Below, piece by piece: positions 54,332 to 62,568 of a stretch of 64,000 nt of DNA. The notes beneath the pieces are model-generated. The model was not told the origin of the DNA and ran no database searches. It saw only the letters and a program-made list of their open reading frames with translations. Made by a program: the position numbers and the translations under genes. Within the stretch, counting starts at the first letter, position 1. The number at the start of each line of letters is the position of its first letter. The DNA comes from Paraburkholderia caledonica NBRC 102488 (lineage in GTDB: Bacteria; Pseudomonadota; Gammaproteobacteria; Burkholderiales; Burkholderiaceae): positions 430,954 to 494,953 of the forward strand of contig NZ_BAYE01000004.1 in NCBI RefSeq assembly GCF_000685095.1, written 5' to 3'.

Positions 54332-55000
54332 TCAGGCTGCGGCGGCTGTCGGCATGAAGCTTTCCAGCAGTTTCGAAGCACGCCGCGCTTGACGTTTGAG
54401 CGCGTAGTCAAACACCGCGGCTTGTTCCTGCAGCATCTCCGTAATGATGCTGGTCTGATCCGCCGGCGGCAGCGTCAGATAGGCATCCGCTTCGCCGTAC
54501 GCGTACTCGATCTTCATGCCCGCTTTCTTCGCGATGTGCATCATGGTCGAATTGCGCGACAGGCAGTGCATGTACAGCATGGTGACATGCGTGTTGCGGC
54601 TGCGAATTGCAGCGCGCTCGAATAGCTTGGAGCCGATACCTTGGCCGCGCACGCTTTCGAGCACGGACACGCCGAACTCCGCCGTACGCTTGTCGCCTTC
54701 GGCGGGCAGGTAGGCGAGATGACCGACGCCGGTGAGATGTAGTTGATCGTCGAACACGCCGAATACCGTGTCGCGCGTGAAATCGATTGCGCGCACGTAA
54801 TTTTCGATAACGTGGTCCGGCACGATTTGCCCAAAGCGCAACAGGCGGTCGTCTTCGTCTAGCGCGAGAAAGTGCGCAAGCAGGCGTTCACGGTCGATCG
54901 CAGTGAGTTCACGGACCAGAGCAGGTGCACGACCGGCTGGCAGCGACGCGCGATCGTGCGCGACGATCGGTTCGGCGGCGCGGGGTGTAATCAGGTTCAT
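54332..55000 (-). CDS. GNAT family N-acetyltransferase
   Basis: A 222-aa GNAT acetyltransferase. The start at 55000 has AAGGAG upstream. The acetyl-CoA binding motif appears as VLESVRGQGIGSKLFERAAIRSR, with the Q/RxxGxG/A pattern. AEFGVSV precedes it, and the C-terminal helix YALKRQARRASKLLES ends the domain. The acyl acceptor is unknown. It is alone between an Lrp and a TetR gene. Confidence 0.85.
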   Translation of the reverse strand: MNLITPRAAEPIVAHDRASLPAGRAPALVRELTAIDRERLLAHFLALDEDDRLLRFGQIVPDHVIENYVRAIDFTRDTVFGVFDDQLHLTGVGHLAYLPAEGDKRTAEFGVSVLESVRGQGIGSKLFERAAIRSRNTHVTMLYMHCLSRNSTMMHIAKKAGMKIEYAYGEADAYLTLPPADQTSIITEMLQEQAAVFDYALKRQARRASKLLESFMPTAAAA

Positions 55001-55238
55001 GGTCAGGTTCTCCTTGTGATCGTGCGGCGTTGTTGCACCGCAAAAACGATTGTAACGGATATGCGAATCCGGCACTAGGGAAAACCCGTACCAAACTTGG
55101 AGGATGTTGTCTAAACTTGCGGTGCTTGGCTGTTAAATCTTTGAATATCAACGGCAAATTAAAAAGAACGAGCGTTCGTACGTGTTGTCGCACCCATGCA
55201 ACTTACGCGGATTTCAGTTCGCAGAGCGCTGTCCTGCG

Positions 55239-55850
55239 CTATTTCACGGCCGCCGAGCCCAGCCCGTGATCCACCATGGCCACAACCTGCTCCGCAAATT
55301 CCCGGTAGCCCATGCGCCCGCCTGGTTTAAGCCAGGTGAATGTCCAGTTGATCATGCCGAACACCATCATCGTCAGTGCGGTCTGGTTCTCGCGCGTGGC
55401 GCGCTCCGGATAAGCGCGCGCCAGCTGCCGCGCGAACGCGGCTACGACATCGCGCTGGCGGTTGAGGATCACCTCGCGCTGCGCGTCGACGAGATATTTC
55501 ACGTCGTTCAGGAGCGCGACATGCCGGCTGTGCGAGGTTTCGTATTCGGAAAGAAAGGCGCGGATCAATTCCGCGAACGTCTCGCGCTCAGTCAGGCCGC
55601 GACGCTGGCTCGCGCCCTCGACCTCCGCAATGATCAGCATCAGCCGTTTGGTGTAACGGTCGAGTAGATCGAACAGGATCGCTTCCTTGCTCGCGTAGTA
55701 GTGATACAGGCGCGCTTTCGACGTACCGCTCGCCGCGGCGAGGTCTGACATCGATGTGCTCGGATAACTCGTCTGCGCGAACTTCGCTGCCGCTAGTTCG
55801 AGAATCTGTTCGCGCTGCGTTTCGTGGTCGGGGGCTCGGGTGCGGGCCAT
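55239..55850 (-). CDS. TetR family regulator, PaaR-like
   Basis: A 203-aa TetR-type repressor. The N-terminal helix-turn-helix is REQILELAAAKFAQTSYPSTSMSDLAAASGTSKARLYHYYASKEAI. The C-terminal part is the ligand and dimer domain. It follows the DUF1835 gene by 9 bp and lies just downstream of paaABCDE, so it is the likely phenylacetate regulator (PaaR), responding to phenylacetyl-CoA. The 16-bp palindrome in the paaA promoter is its probable target. The name is an inference. Confidence 0.85.
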   Translation of the reverse strand: MARTRAPDHETQREQILELAAAKFAQTSYPSTSMSDLAAASGTSKARLYHYYASKEAILFDLLDRYTKRLMLIIAEVEGASQRRGLTERETFAELIRAFLSEYETSHSRHVALLNDVKYLVDAQREVILNRQRDVVAAFARQLARAYPERATRENQTALTMMVFGMINWTFTWLKPGGRMGYREFAEQVVAMVDHGLGSAAVK

Positions 55851-55859
55851 GGTGTCTGT

Positions 55860-56675
55860 TTATTGGTGTGGGCAAAGTGCGAGCGCTGCGCACAGTTCCA
55901 GCGTGCGCCATGCGTTGGCGTCACCGCGCAGCCTGATCCGGCGGGTCGCGGCCATTTCGCGGAAGCGCCAGAGCACGATGCTGTCGCTGACGAGAAACCA
56001 CAACTCAGCGGTCATCACCTCGGCGGCCACGCGGGCGGCGGGTTGCCAGTCGGCGGTGACGTGTTCGAGTATCAGCGCGTCGAGATCGGCGAAGCTGCCG
56101 CTCGTGAACGTGTTGTCGCGCCAGCGTCGCGTTTCGCCGTTCGCATGTTTGGCTTCCTGCCACTCCAGCGCGAGCCGGCTGATCCGCAAGACGGAAATGG
56201 GTGCGGCGTCGGGCAAACGTGCTTGCAAAACGGCCGGCGCGAACATGCCGACGGACGTCGCGCGGTCCCTGCGGCTATGCGCCCAGGCGCCGGCGTCGGT
56301 GAGGTCGCGAATCGACAGACGCACTTCGTTCAGACGCTGGGGATTATTGCGCAGGTAATAGCACACGCGACGAAGCATCAATTGATCGGATGCGCTTTCG
56401 CCGTGCCAGATCACCAGATTTGCCTCGTCGCGCGCAATGGCTTCCAGCGCAGCAGCCTGCTCCCGGAACTCGCGAAGGAAGTCGCGCTTCGTGTCGGTGC
56501 TCACGCGGTCCCAGAAAGCGGCGCGCACTTCGGGACCGTCGTCGATACCGCGTAGCGGCCCGACCGCCAGATCGTCGCGCAGTGCGTGCACGCGATCGTT
56601 GCGTCCCACTTCGCGCAACGCGGTGCGCAATGATTCTGCGGCGACATCGCCGTTGGTGAGATGGATGGTGCTCAT
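55860..56675 (-). CDS. DUF1835 domain-containing protein
   Basis: A 271-aa protein with an N-terminal DUF1835 domain (STIHLTNGDVAAESLRTALREVG, DDLAVGPLRGIDDGPEVRAAFW) and a C-terminal region like DUF3658 (ELWFLVSDSIVLWRFREM). Family function is unknown. Its start follows a strong hairpin that closes the paa operon, and it is co-directional with the TetR gene, 9 bp away. The link to phenylacetate degradation is positional. Confidence 0.78.
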   Translation of the reverse strand: MSTIHLTNGDVAAESLRTALREVGRNDRVHALRDDLAVGPLRGIDDGPEVRAAFWDRVSTDTKRDFLREFREQAAALEAIARDEANLVIWHGESASDQLMLRRVCYYLRNNPQRLNEVRLSIRDLTDAGAWAHSRRDRATSVGMFAPAVLQARLPDAAPISVLRISRLALEWQEAKHANGETRRWRDNTFTSGSFADLDALILEHVTADWQPAARVAAEVMTAELWFLVSDSIVLWRFREMAATRRIRLRGDANAWRTLELCAALALCPHQ

Positions 56676-56710
56676 CGGCCGTGAGTGGATTCTTGTTGGG
56701 CGATTGCCAA

Positions 56711-56759
56711 AGGGGCCGCTCGCAAGACGGACTCAACGGTCCGGTTGCGAGCGGCCCCT
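56711..56759 (-). terminator. Long hairpin after paaE
   Basis: A 15-bp perfect stem AGGGGCCGCTCGCAA (56711-56725) with its complement 56745-56759. The 19-nt loop has an inner CGGAC/GTCCG pairing. It lies 57 bp past paaE and just before the DUF1835 start. There is no long T-run, so it may be a rho-independent-like or 3' stabilising structure. It can separate expression of paaABCDE from DUF1835-tetR. Confidence 0.6.
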
Positions 56760-56816
56760 AGTGTAAGCGGATCGCGGAACGGCTCAAAGCTTCGCGGCAT
56801 CAAGTCCCGAGCACGC

Positions 56817-57905
56817 TCAACGCTCGTCGTAGCTCACCACCACGCGGTCGCTGACTGGGTGGCACTGACACGTCAGCACGAAGCCGTCGCGGATTTCGTG
56901 CTCTTCCAACGTGTAGTTCTTTTCCATTCGCACTTCGCCTTCAACCACTTTGGCGCGGCATGTGCAGCAGACGCCGCCTTTGCATGCATACGGCAGCGCA
57001 AGGCCGGCGCGCAGACCGACGTCGAGTACGCTCACGCCCTGATACGGCAGACGCAGCTTGCGGCGCTTACCGTCGAGCACGATTTCGAGGTCCGCAGCGG
57101 GCGTATCTTCGGTGATTTCGACGGGCGGCACGCCCGCCTGGGGCAGAGGCGAGCCGAAGCGTTCCACGTGCACCTTCTCGGACGGCACGCCGGCAGCTTT
57201 CAGCGAGGCTTCGGCGGCGTCCATCATCGGCGCCGGACCGCAAATAAACGCTTCGTCGACGGAATCCGCCGGCACGAGGCTGTCCAGGAACGCCGCGCAC
57301 TTCTGCTGGTCGAGTACGCCGTTGAACAGTTCGACGTCCTGCAGATCGTCCGACAGCACGTGATAGAGCACGAAGCGGTTCATGAAGCGGTTCTTCAGGT
57401 CTTCCAGTTCTTCCGCGAACATGATCTGGTCGACGCTGCGGTTGCCGTAGATCAACGTGAACGCGCTGCGCGGTTCCAGCTCGAGCGTGGTCTTGATAAT
57501 CGCGAGCACCGGCGTGATGCCCGAGCCGCCCGCGAAGGCGACGTACTGCTGGCCGTGATCCGCGTTCAAATGGGTGAAGAAGCGGCCGTCGGGCGTCATG
57601 ACGTCGATCGTGTGGCCTGGCTGCAAAGTATCGAAAGCGAAGTTCGAAAAGCGTCCGCCGCGCACGCGCTTGATGCCGATGCGCAGTTCGCCGTCCCGGT
57701 CATAGTCGGTGACGCCCACGCAGATCGAATATGACCGGCGCATTTCCTCTCCGTCGATGTGCGTTTTCAGCGTGACGAACTGGCCCTGCGTGAAGCGATA
57801 AAGCTCGCGCAGTTCCACGGGAACTTCGAACGCGACCGAGACGGCGTCGGCGGTTTCTGGCCGCACTTCGCGGATACGCAGCGGATGGAATTGCGGGGTG
57901 GCCAT
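56817..57905 (-). CDS. paaE: Phenylacetyl-CoA epoxidase reductase subunit PaaE
   Basis: A 362-aa iron-sulfur flavoprotein, which passes electrons from NADPH to PaaA. An N-terminal FAD/NAD(P) reductase part (RRSYSICVG, AFAGGSGITPVLAIIKTTL) is followed by a plant-type [2Fe-2S] ferredoxin domain with CKGGVCCTCRAKV. The start at 57905 gives MATPQFHPLRIREV. It is last of the five-gene epoxidase operon, one base after paaD. Confidence 0.93.
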   Translation of the reverse strand: MATPQFHPLRIREVRPETADAVSVAFEVPVELRELYRFTQGQFVTLKTHIDGEEMRRSYSICVGVTDYDRDGELRIGIKRVRGGRFSNFAFDTLQPGHTIDVMTPDGRFFTHLNADHGQQYVAFAGGSGITPVLAIIKTTLELEPRSAFTLIYGNRSVDQIMFAEELEDLKNRFMNRFVLYHVLSDDLQDVELFNGVLDQQKCAAFLDSLVPADSVDEAFICGPAPMMDAAEASLKAAGVPSEKVHVERFGSPLPQAGVPPVEITEDTPAADLEIVLDGKRRKLRLPYQGVSVLDVGLRAGLALPYACKGGVCCTCRAKVVEGEVRMEKNYTLEEHEIRDGFVLTCQCHPVSDRVVVSYDER

Positions 57906-57906
57906 A

Positions 57907-58458
57907 TCAGTATGGTTTGAAGTAGTCGAAGGGTTCGCGGCAGTCGATGCAGCGGTACAAGGCTTTGCAAGCGGTCGAGCCAAACTGCGCGAGTCGTTCT
58001 GTATGCGCCGAGCCGCACCTTGGGCAGGACGGCGCGGGCAGAGCGCGCGGCACGAAGCGCAGTACTTTTTCCTGTGCGCCGGCAGGTCCGGCCGCCGACC
58101 CGCAATTGCCCGTGGGCGGCGCAATGCCGTAAGCGCGCAGCTTTTCGCGGGCGTCGGCCGTCATCCAGTCGGTGGTCCATGCGGGCGCGAGGACGGTGGA
58201 GATCCGGTACGGTTTGAGCTCCGCGACGTTGAGCGCATGCGCGACGTCTTCCGCGATCTGCGACATTGCCGGGCAACCGGAGTAAGTCGGCGTGATCACG
58301 ACTTCGAGTGCGCCGTCCTCGGCCCGCCGGACGTCGCGCAATATGCCGAGTTCGCGAATCGACACCACCGGAATCTCCGGATCGGGCACCGCTTCGAGCA
58401 CTGCCCACGCACGTTGGACGGATGCGTCGGCTCGTTGCGTCGTAGTCGAGGTCGTCAT
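57907..58458 (-). CDS. paaD: Phenylacetyl-CoA epoxidase subunit PaaD
   Basis: A 183-aa MIP18/PaaD-type (DUF59) protein needed for the epoxidase, probably in iron-sulfur assembly. The start at 58458 leaves MTTSTTTQ. The DUF59 core is WAVLEAVPDPEIPVVSIRELGILRDV. The C-terminus has a zinc-type cluster CPRCGSAHTERLAQFG and CKALYRCIDCREPFDYFKPY. It is 1 bp from paaE and 16 bp from paaC. Confidence 0.92.
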   Translation of the reverse strand: MTTSTTTQRADASVQRAWAVLEAVPDPEIPVVSIRELGILRDVRRAEDGALEVVITPTYSGCPAMSQIAEDVAHALNVAELKPYRISTVLAPAWTTDWMTADAREKLRAYGIAPPTGNCGSAAGPAGAQEKVLRFVPRALPAPSCPRCGSAHTERLAQFGSTACKALYRCIDCREPFDYFKPY

Positions 58459-58474
58459 CGTCGAATGGTCCGTA

Positions 58475-59278
58475 TTACCAGGTGGCGCCGGGATGCTGGC
58501 GAGCAAGGCTTTGCATTTCGGCCAGCACGAAGCCCATGTGCTCGGAATGCTCGCCGTGCTTACCAGTCGTGATGTGCTTGACTGCGTCGGGCAGCGTGAG
58601 CGTGGCTTGCTCGAGCGTCGCGCGAACGTCGTCGAGCCAGGCGGCTTCGAGATCTGCAGTCAGCGGGCCAATGCCTGAGGTGGCGATGGTCTCTTCGACA
58701 GGATCGGTGCTGAAGAACTCACGCGTGTACGGCAGCAGATAATCCAGCGCAGCCTGCGCGCGCCGATGCGATTCCTCTGTGCCGTCGCCAAAGCGGATCA
58801 GCCATTCGCTCGCGTGATGCACGTGGTAGCTGGCTTCCTTGATCGACTTCGACGCGATTGCGGCAAGCTGCGCGTCCGTCGACTGCGTGAGCGCCGTCCA
58901 CAGATGCGCCATCAACGTGGAGTACAGAAAGTTGCGCACGATCGTGACGGCATAGTCCTTCTCGGCTTGGGCGGTAGCCGACAGCGGACCGCAGTGCGGC
59001 AGTTCGGCGAGCGTGTAGTTGGCGAATTCACGCTCGGCGCGAAAGTACGCGTAATCGTCTTCCGTGCGCGTCTTGCCGGTGAGTTGCTGCTCGAGCGAGG
59101 CCGCATGCGTATAAAGCAGGCGCGCCTGGCCGATCAGATCGAGGCTCATGTTCGACAGCGCGATGTCTTCTTCGAGAATCGGGCCGTGGCCGCACCACTC
59201 GCTATTGCGCTGACCGAGTATCAGCGCAGTATCCGCGAGGCGCAACACGTATTGGAGATGTTCAGGCGTGATGTTCAT
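58475..59278 (-). CDS. paaC: Phenylacetyl-CoA epoxidase subunit PaaC
   Basis: A 267-aa structural subunit of the PaaABC(E) ring-1,2-phenylacetyl-CoA epoxidase. It adopts a ferritin-like fold but lacks catalytic iron in characterised members. Typical motifs are LGQRNSEWCGHGPILEEDIALSNMSLDLIGQARLLY and KEASYHVHHASEWLIRFGDGTEESH. It pairs with PaaA. The gap to paaB is 8 bp. Confidence 0.93.
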   Translation of the reverse strand: MNITPEHLQYVLRLADTALILGQRNSEWCGHGPILEEDIALSNMSLDLIGQARLLYTHAASLEQQLTGKTRTEDDYAYFRAEREFANYTLAELPHCGPLSATAQAEKDYAVTIVRNFLYSTLMAHLWTALTQSTDAQLAAIASKSIKEASYHVHHASEWLIRFGDGTEESHRRAQAALDYLLPYTREFFSTDPVEETIATSGIGPLTADLEAAWLDDVRATLEQATLTLPDAVKHITTGKHGEHSEHMGFVLAEMQSLARQHPGATW

Positions 59279-59286
59279 GGCCGCGC

Positions 59287-59571
59287 TTACATGTGGTTGA
59301 CTTCGTCGGGAAGCGTGTAGAACGTCGGATGGCGATAGATCTTGTCGCCGGCCGGGTCGAACAGTTCGGGCTTGTCTTGCGGCGCGGACGCCGTGATCGC
59401 CGACGACGGCACGACCCAGATGCTCACGCCTTCCTGACGGCGCGTGTAGACGTCGCGCGCCATGCGCAGCGCCATTTGTGCGTCGGCGGCGTGCAGGCTG
59501 CCGCAGTGTTTATGGTCGAGTCCCTGCTTGCTGCGCACGAAGACTTCCCAGATTGGCCATTCCTTGTTCAT
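59287..59571 (-). CDS. paaB: Phenylacetyl-CoA epoxidase subunit PaaB
   Basis: A 94-aa small subunit that bridges PaaAC heterodimers. The N-terminus WPIWEVFVRSKQGLDHKHCGSLHAAD and the end ELFDPAGDKIYRHPTFYTLPDEVNHM are highly characteristic. Length equals the family's. It lies 39 bp after paaA and 8 bp before paaC. Confidence 0.94.
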   Translation of the reverse strand: MNKEWPIWEVFVRSKQGLDHKHCGSLHAADAQMALRMARDVYTRRQEGVSIWVVPSSAITASAPQDKPELFDPAGDKIYRHPTFYTLPDEVNHM

Positions 59572-59610
59572 TCCTGATCTCCTGATTCTTTGCCGGGCGT
59601 GCCGCGCTTC

Positions 59611-60609
59611 TCAGGCGGCGTGCTGTTGTGCGCGCTGGCGCTGCTTTTCGGCGTGGGCGAGGGCGGCTTCGCGGACCCAGGCGCCCTCGTTATGAGCTTT
59701 GACGCGGGTGCGGAGACGCTCGCGGTTGCACGGGCCGTCGCCGTTCACGACGCGCCAGAATTCTTCCCAGTCGATGTCGCCGTAGTCGTAATGGCCGCGC
59801 GCCTCGTTCCATTTGAGGTCGGGGTCGGGCAGCGTGACGCCGAGGACCTTGGCCTGATCGACGGTGGCGTCGACGAATTTCTGGCGAAGGTCGTCGTTCG
59901 AAATACGCTTGATGCCCCATTTCGACGACTGATTGCTATGGATCGAGTCCTTGTCGCTCGGTCCGAACATCATCAGTACCGGCCACCACCAGCGGTTCAC
60001 CGCCTGCTGGACGAGCTCGCGCTGAGCTTCGGTGCCCGACATCATCGCCATCAACGCGTCGAAACCCTGGCGCTGATGAAACGACTCTTCCTTGCAGATG
60101 CGGATCATCGCGCGGGCATAGGGACCGTACGTGCAACGGCACAGCGGAATCTGGTTCATGATCGCCGCGCCGTCGACCAGCCAGCCGATCACGCCGACGT
60201 CGGCCCACGTGGGCGTTGGGTAATTGAAGATGCTCGAATACTTCGCTTTGCCGGAATGCAGCGCCGCAACCAGCTGGTCGCGCGAGACGCCGAGCGTTTC
60301 TGCCGCGCTATATAGATAGAGACCGTGGCCCGCTTCGTCCTGCACTTTGGCGAGCAGGATCGCCTTGCGCTTGAGGCTTGGTGCGCGCGTGATCCAGTTG
60401 CCTTCCGGCAGCATGCCTACGATCTCCGAATGCGCATGCTGCGAAATCTGGCGCACCAGAGTCTTGCGGTAAGCGTCGGGCATCCAGGCTTGCGGCTCGA
60501 TCTTGCCGTCGGCGGCCATCACGGCGTCGAACTGGGTCTGCTCAGGCGACGTCGCGCCAGCGTCCAGCGAAGCTACGTTGCCGGGAATATCCAGGGATTG
60601 CGTGTACAT
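59611..60609 (-). CDS. paaA: Phenylacetyl-CoA epoxidase catalytic subunit PaaA
   Basis: A 332-aa diiron oxygenase subunit, which forms the 1,2-epoxide on the ring of phenylacetyl-CoA, the key aerobic dearomatisation step. Diiron motifs lie in [20 protein letters not shown] (Glu-x2-His) and [16 protein letters not shown]. The start at 60609 gives [13 protein letters not shown]. It is first in the operon, behind a promoter whose -35/-10 spacer holds a perfect palindrome. A paaK or paaG-J set is not in the window. Confidence 0.95.
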   Translation of the reverse strand: MYTQSLDIPGNVASLDAGATSPEQTQFDAVMAADGKIEPQAWMPDAYRKTLVRQISQHAHSEIVGMLPEGNWITRAPSLKRKAILLAKVQDEAGHGLYLYSAAETLGVSRDQLVAALHSGKAKYSSIFNYPTPTWADVGVIGWLVDGAAIMNQIPLCRCTYGPYARAMIRICKEESFHQRQGFDALMAMMSGTEAQRELVQQAVNRWWWPVLMMFGPSDKDSIHSNQSSKWGIKRISNDDLRQKFVDATVDQAKVLGVTLPDPDLKWNEARGHYDYGDIDWEEFWRVVNGDGPCNRERLRTRVKAHNEGAWVREAALAHAEKQRQRAQQHAA

Positions 60610-60644
60610 GGGGACTCTCTTTGCGGGAGTTGTCTGGTGCGAAC

Positions 60645-60672
60645 AGTATAAACCAACCGACCGGTCGGTTAA
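60645..60672 (-). promoter_or_regulatory. paaA promoter with perfect palindromic operator
   Basis: On the minus strand, TATACT (60650-60645) is the -10. A TTAACC at 60672-60667 is the -35 with a 16-bp spacer. The 16-bp perfect palindrome AACCGACCGGTCGGTT (60655-60670) fills the spacer almost exactly, so a bound TetR dimer would block RNA polymerase. This matches TetR/PaaR control. Confidence 0.7.
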
Positions 60673-60821
60673 TAGATTTTTTTGAGACGAGCCGGGCATC
60701 GCTGCAGCGGCCGCACTATCGCGGAAAGCCGTTTCCGCGCCGGCGAGTCCCCGGGCCGACGCTTAACCTATAAAATTGCGAATTGGCCGCGATTTGCGGC
60801 CTTCCTGCATCCTCGGTACTC

Positions 60822-62447
60822 ATGTTACGTCTCAGCGAAATCAAACTCCCGCTCGATCACCCCGAGAGCGCGCTCGAAGCCGCCGTCCACGCGCGCCTCG
60901 CAGAACTCGGCGTGCCTGATGACGGGCTCGTCCGATACACGGTGTTCCGGCGGGCTCACGACGCGCGCAAGCGCGCCGACATCAAGCTCACCTATATAGT
61001 CGACGTGGAAGTCGCGGACGAAGCGGCCGCGCTCAAGCGAATCGCCGACGTGCCGCACTGCGGGCTCACACCGGACATGACGTACCGTTTCGTCGCGAAG
61101 GCGCCGGCGCAACTCGCGACGCCGCGTCCCGTGGTGATCGGCATGGGGCCTTGCGGACTTTTCGCGGGGCTGATCCTCGCGCAGATGGGCTTCCGGCCGA
61201 TCATTCTCGAACGAGGCAAGGCGGTGCGCGAGCGCACCAAAGACACTTTCGGACTGTGGCGCAAGTCGGTGCTGAACCCGGAATCGAACGTGCAGTTCGG
61301 TGAGGGCGGTGCGGGCACCTTCTCGGACGGCAAGCTCTACAGCCAGATCAAGGACCCGAAACACTACGGCCGGAAAGTGCTGGACGAGTTCGTGCGCGCC
61401 GGCGCGCCAGAAGACATCCTGTACCTGAGCCGGCCGCATATTGGCACGTTCCGCCTGGTGAGCATGGTCGAGAAGATGCGCGCGACGATTCACGAACTGG
61501 GCGGCGAAGTGCGCTTCGAGACACGCGTGGACGACATCGACATCGACCAGGGGAAAGTGCGCGGGCTGAAGCTGTCAACGGGCGAAACGCTGCGCTGCGA
61601 TCATGTCGTGCTGGCCGTTGGCCACAGCGCGCGCGATACGTTCCACATGCTCCACGAACGCGGCGTCTATATAGAAGCGAAGCCGTTCTCACTGGGGTTC
61701 CGGATCGAGCATCCGCAAGGTTTGATCGACCGTAGCCGGTTCGGCAAGTTTGCGGGCCACAAGCAGTTGGGCGCCGCGGACTACAAGGTCGTGCACCACT
61801 GCAGCAACGGGCGTGCGGTGTACAGCTTCTGCATGTGCCCGGGAGGTACCGTAGTCGCCGCGACGTCCGAGCCCGGGCGCGTAGTCACCAATGGTATGAG
61901 CCAGTACTCGCGCGCTGAGCGCAATGCGAACGCGGGGATCGTCGTGGGCATTACTCCGGACGATTACCCCGGAGGCCCGCTTGCCGGGATCGCGTTCCAG
62001 CGCAAGTGGGAAGAGCGGGCTTTCGAGCTCGGCGGCGGCAACTACATGGCACCGGGCCAACTGGTCGGCGACTTCATTGCTGGGCGGCCGTCCACGTCGC
62101 TGGGTTCCGTGGTGCCGTCTTATAAGCCAGGCGTACATCCCACGGATCTCAGCACGGCTCTGCCGGACTACGTGATCGAGGCAATTCGCGAAGCGCTGCC
62201 GCAAATGGACAAGAAGATCGCCGGTTTTGCGATGCACGACGCTGTGTTGACCGGGGTGGAGACGCGGACCTCGTCGCCAATCCGGGTGCGTCGACGGGAC
62301 GACTATCAGAGCATGAACGTCGAGGGTCTTTATCCGGCTGGGGAAGGCGCGGGCTACGCGGGTGGCATCTATTCGGCTGCGATCGACGGGATCGAAGTCG
62401 CCGAGGCGCTCGCTTTGAAGATGACCGGGGCGAAAGCGGCCTTGTGA
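60822..62447 (+). CDS. FAD-dependent oxidoreductase, COG2509 type
   Basis: A 541-aa flavoprotein. An N-terminal ~100-residue region with alternating Arg/Lys-rich and acidic segments (VRYTVFRRAHDARKRADIKLTYIVDVEV) precedes a FAD-binding core (VIGMGPCGLFAGLILAQMGFRPIILERGKAVRERT). FGEGGAGTFSDGKLYSQI follows, with the C-terminal NVEGLYPAGEGAGYAGGIYSAAIDG motif. The substrate is unknown. It faces paaA across 212 bp, so it may share the paa control region. A TATAAA at 60769-60774 could be its -10. Confidence 0.85.
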   Translation: MLRLSEIKLPLDHPESALEAAVHARLAELGVPDDGLVRYTVFRRAHDARKRADIKLTYIVDVEVADEAAALKRIADVPHCGLTPDMTYRFVAKAPAQLATPRPVVIGMGPCGLFAGLILAQMGFRPIILERGKAVRERTKDTFGLWRKSVLNPESNVQFGEGGAGTFSDGKLYSQIKDPKHYGRKVLDEFVRAGAPEDILYLSRPHIGTFRLVSMVEKMRATIHELGGEVRFETRVDDIDIDQGKVRGLKLSTGETLRCDHVVLAVGHSARDTFHMLHERGVYIEAKPFSLGFRIEHPQGLIDRSRFGKFAGHKQLGAADYKVVHHCSNGRAVYSFCMCPGGTVVAATSEPGRVVTNGMSQYSRAERNANAGIVVGITPDDYPGGPLAGIAFQRKWEERAFELGGGNYMAPGQLVGDFIAGRPSTSLGSVVPSYKPGVHPTDLSTALPDYVIEAIREALPQMDKKIAGFAMHDAVLTGVETRTSSPIRVRRRDDYQSMNVEGLYPAGEGAGYAGGIYSAAIDGIEVAEALALKMTGAKAAL

Positions 62448-62568
62448 GTGAGTTCTGCCGCTGCTGGCTGCGAGGCGCGCGCTGCGGGGTTGAGGCGGTG
62501 ACACGGCTCGCCGCGTTGGCCGGTGCGATCGTGCACAATGCCCGTTTTGCTTCGAGCCAGACACTGGA

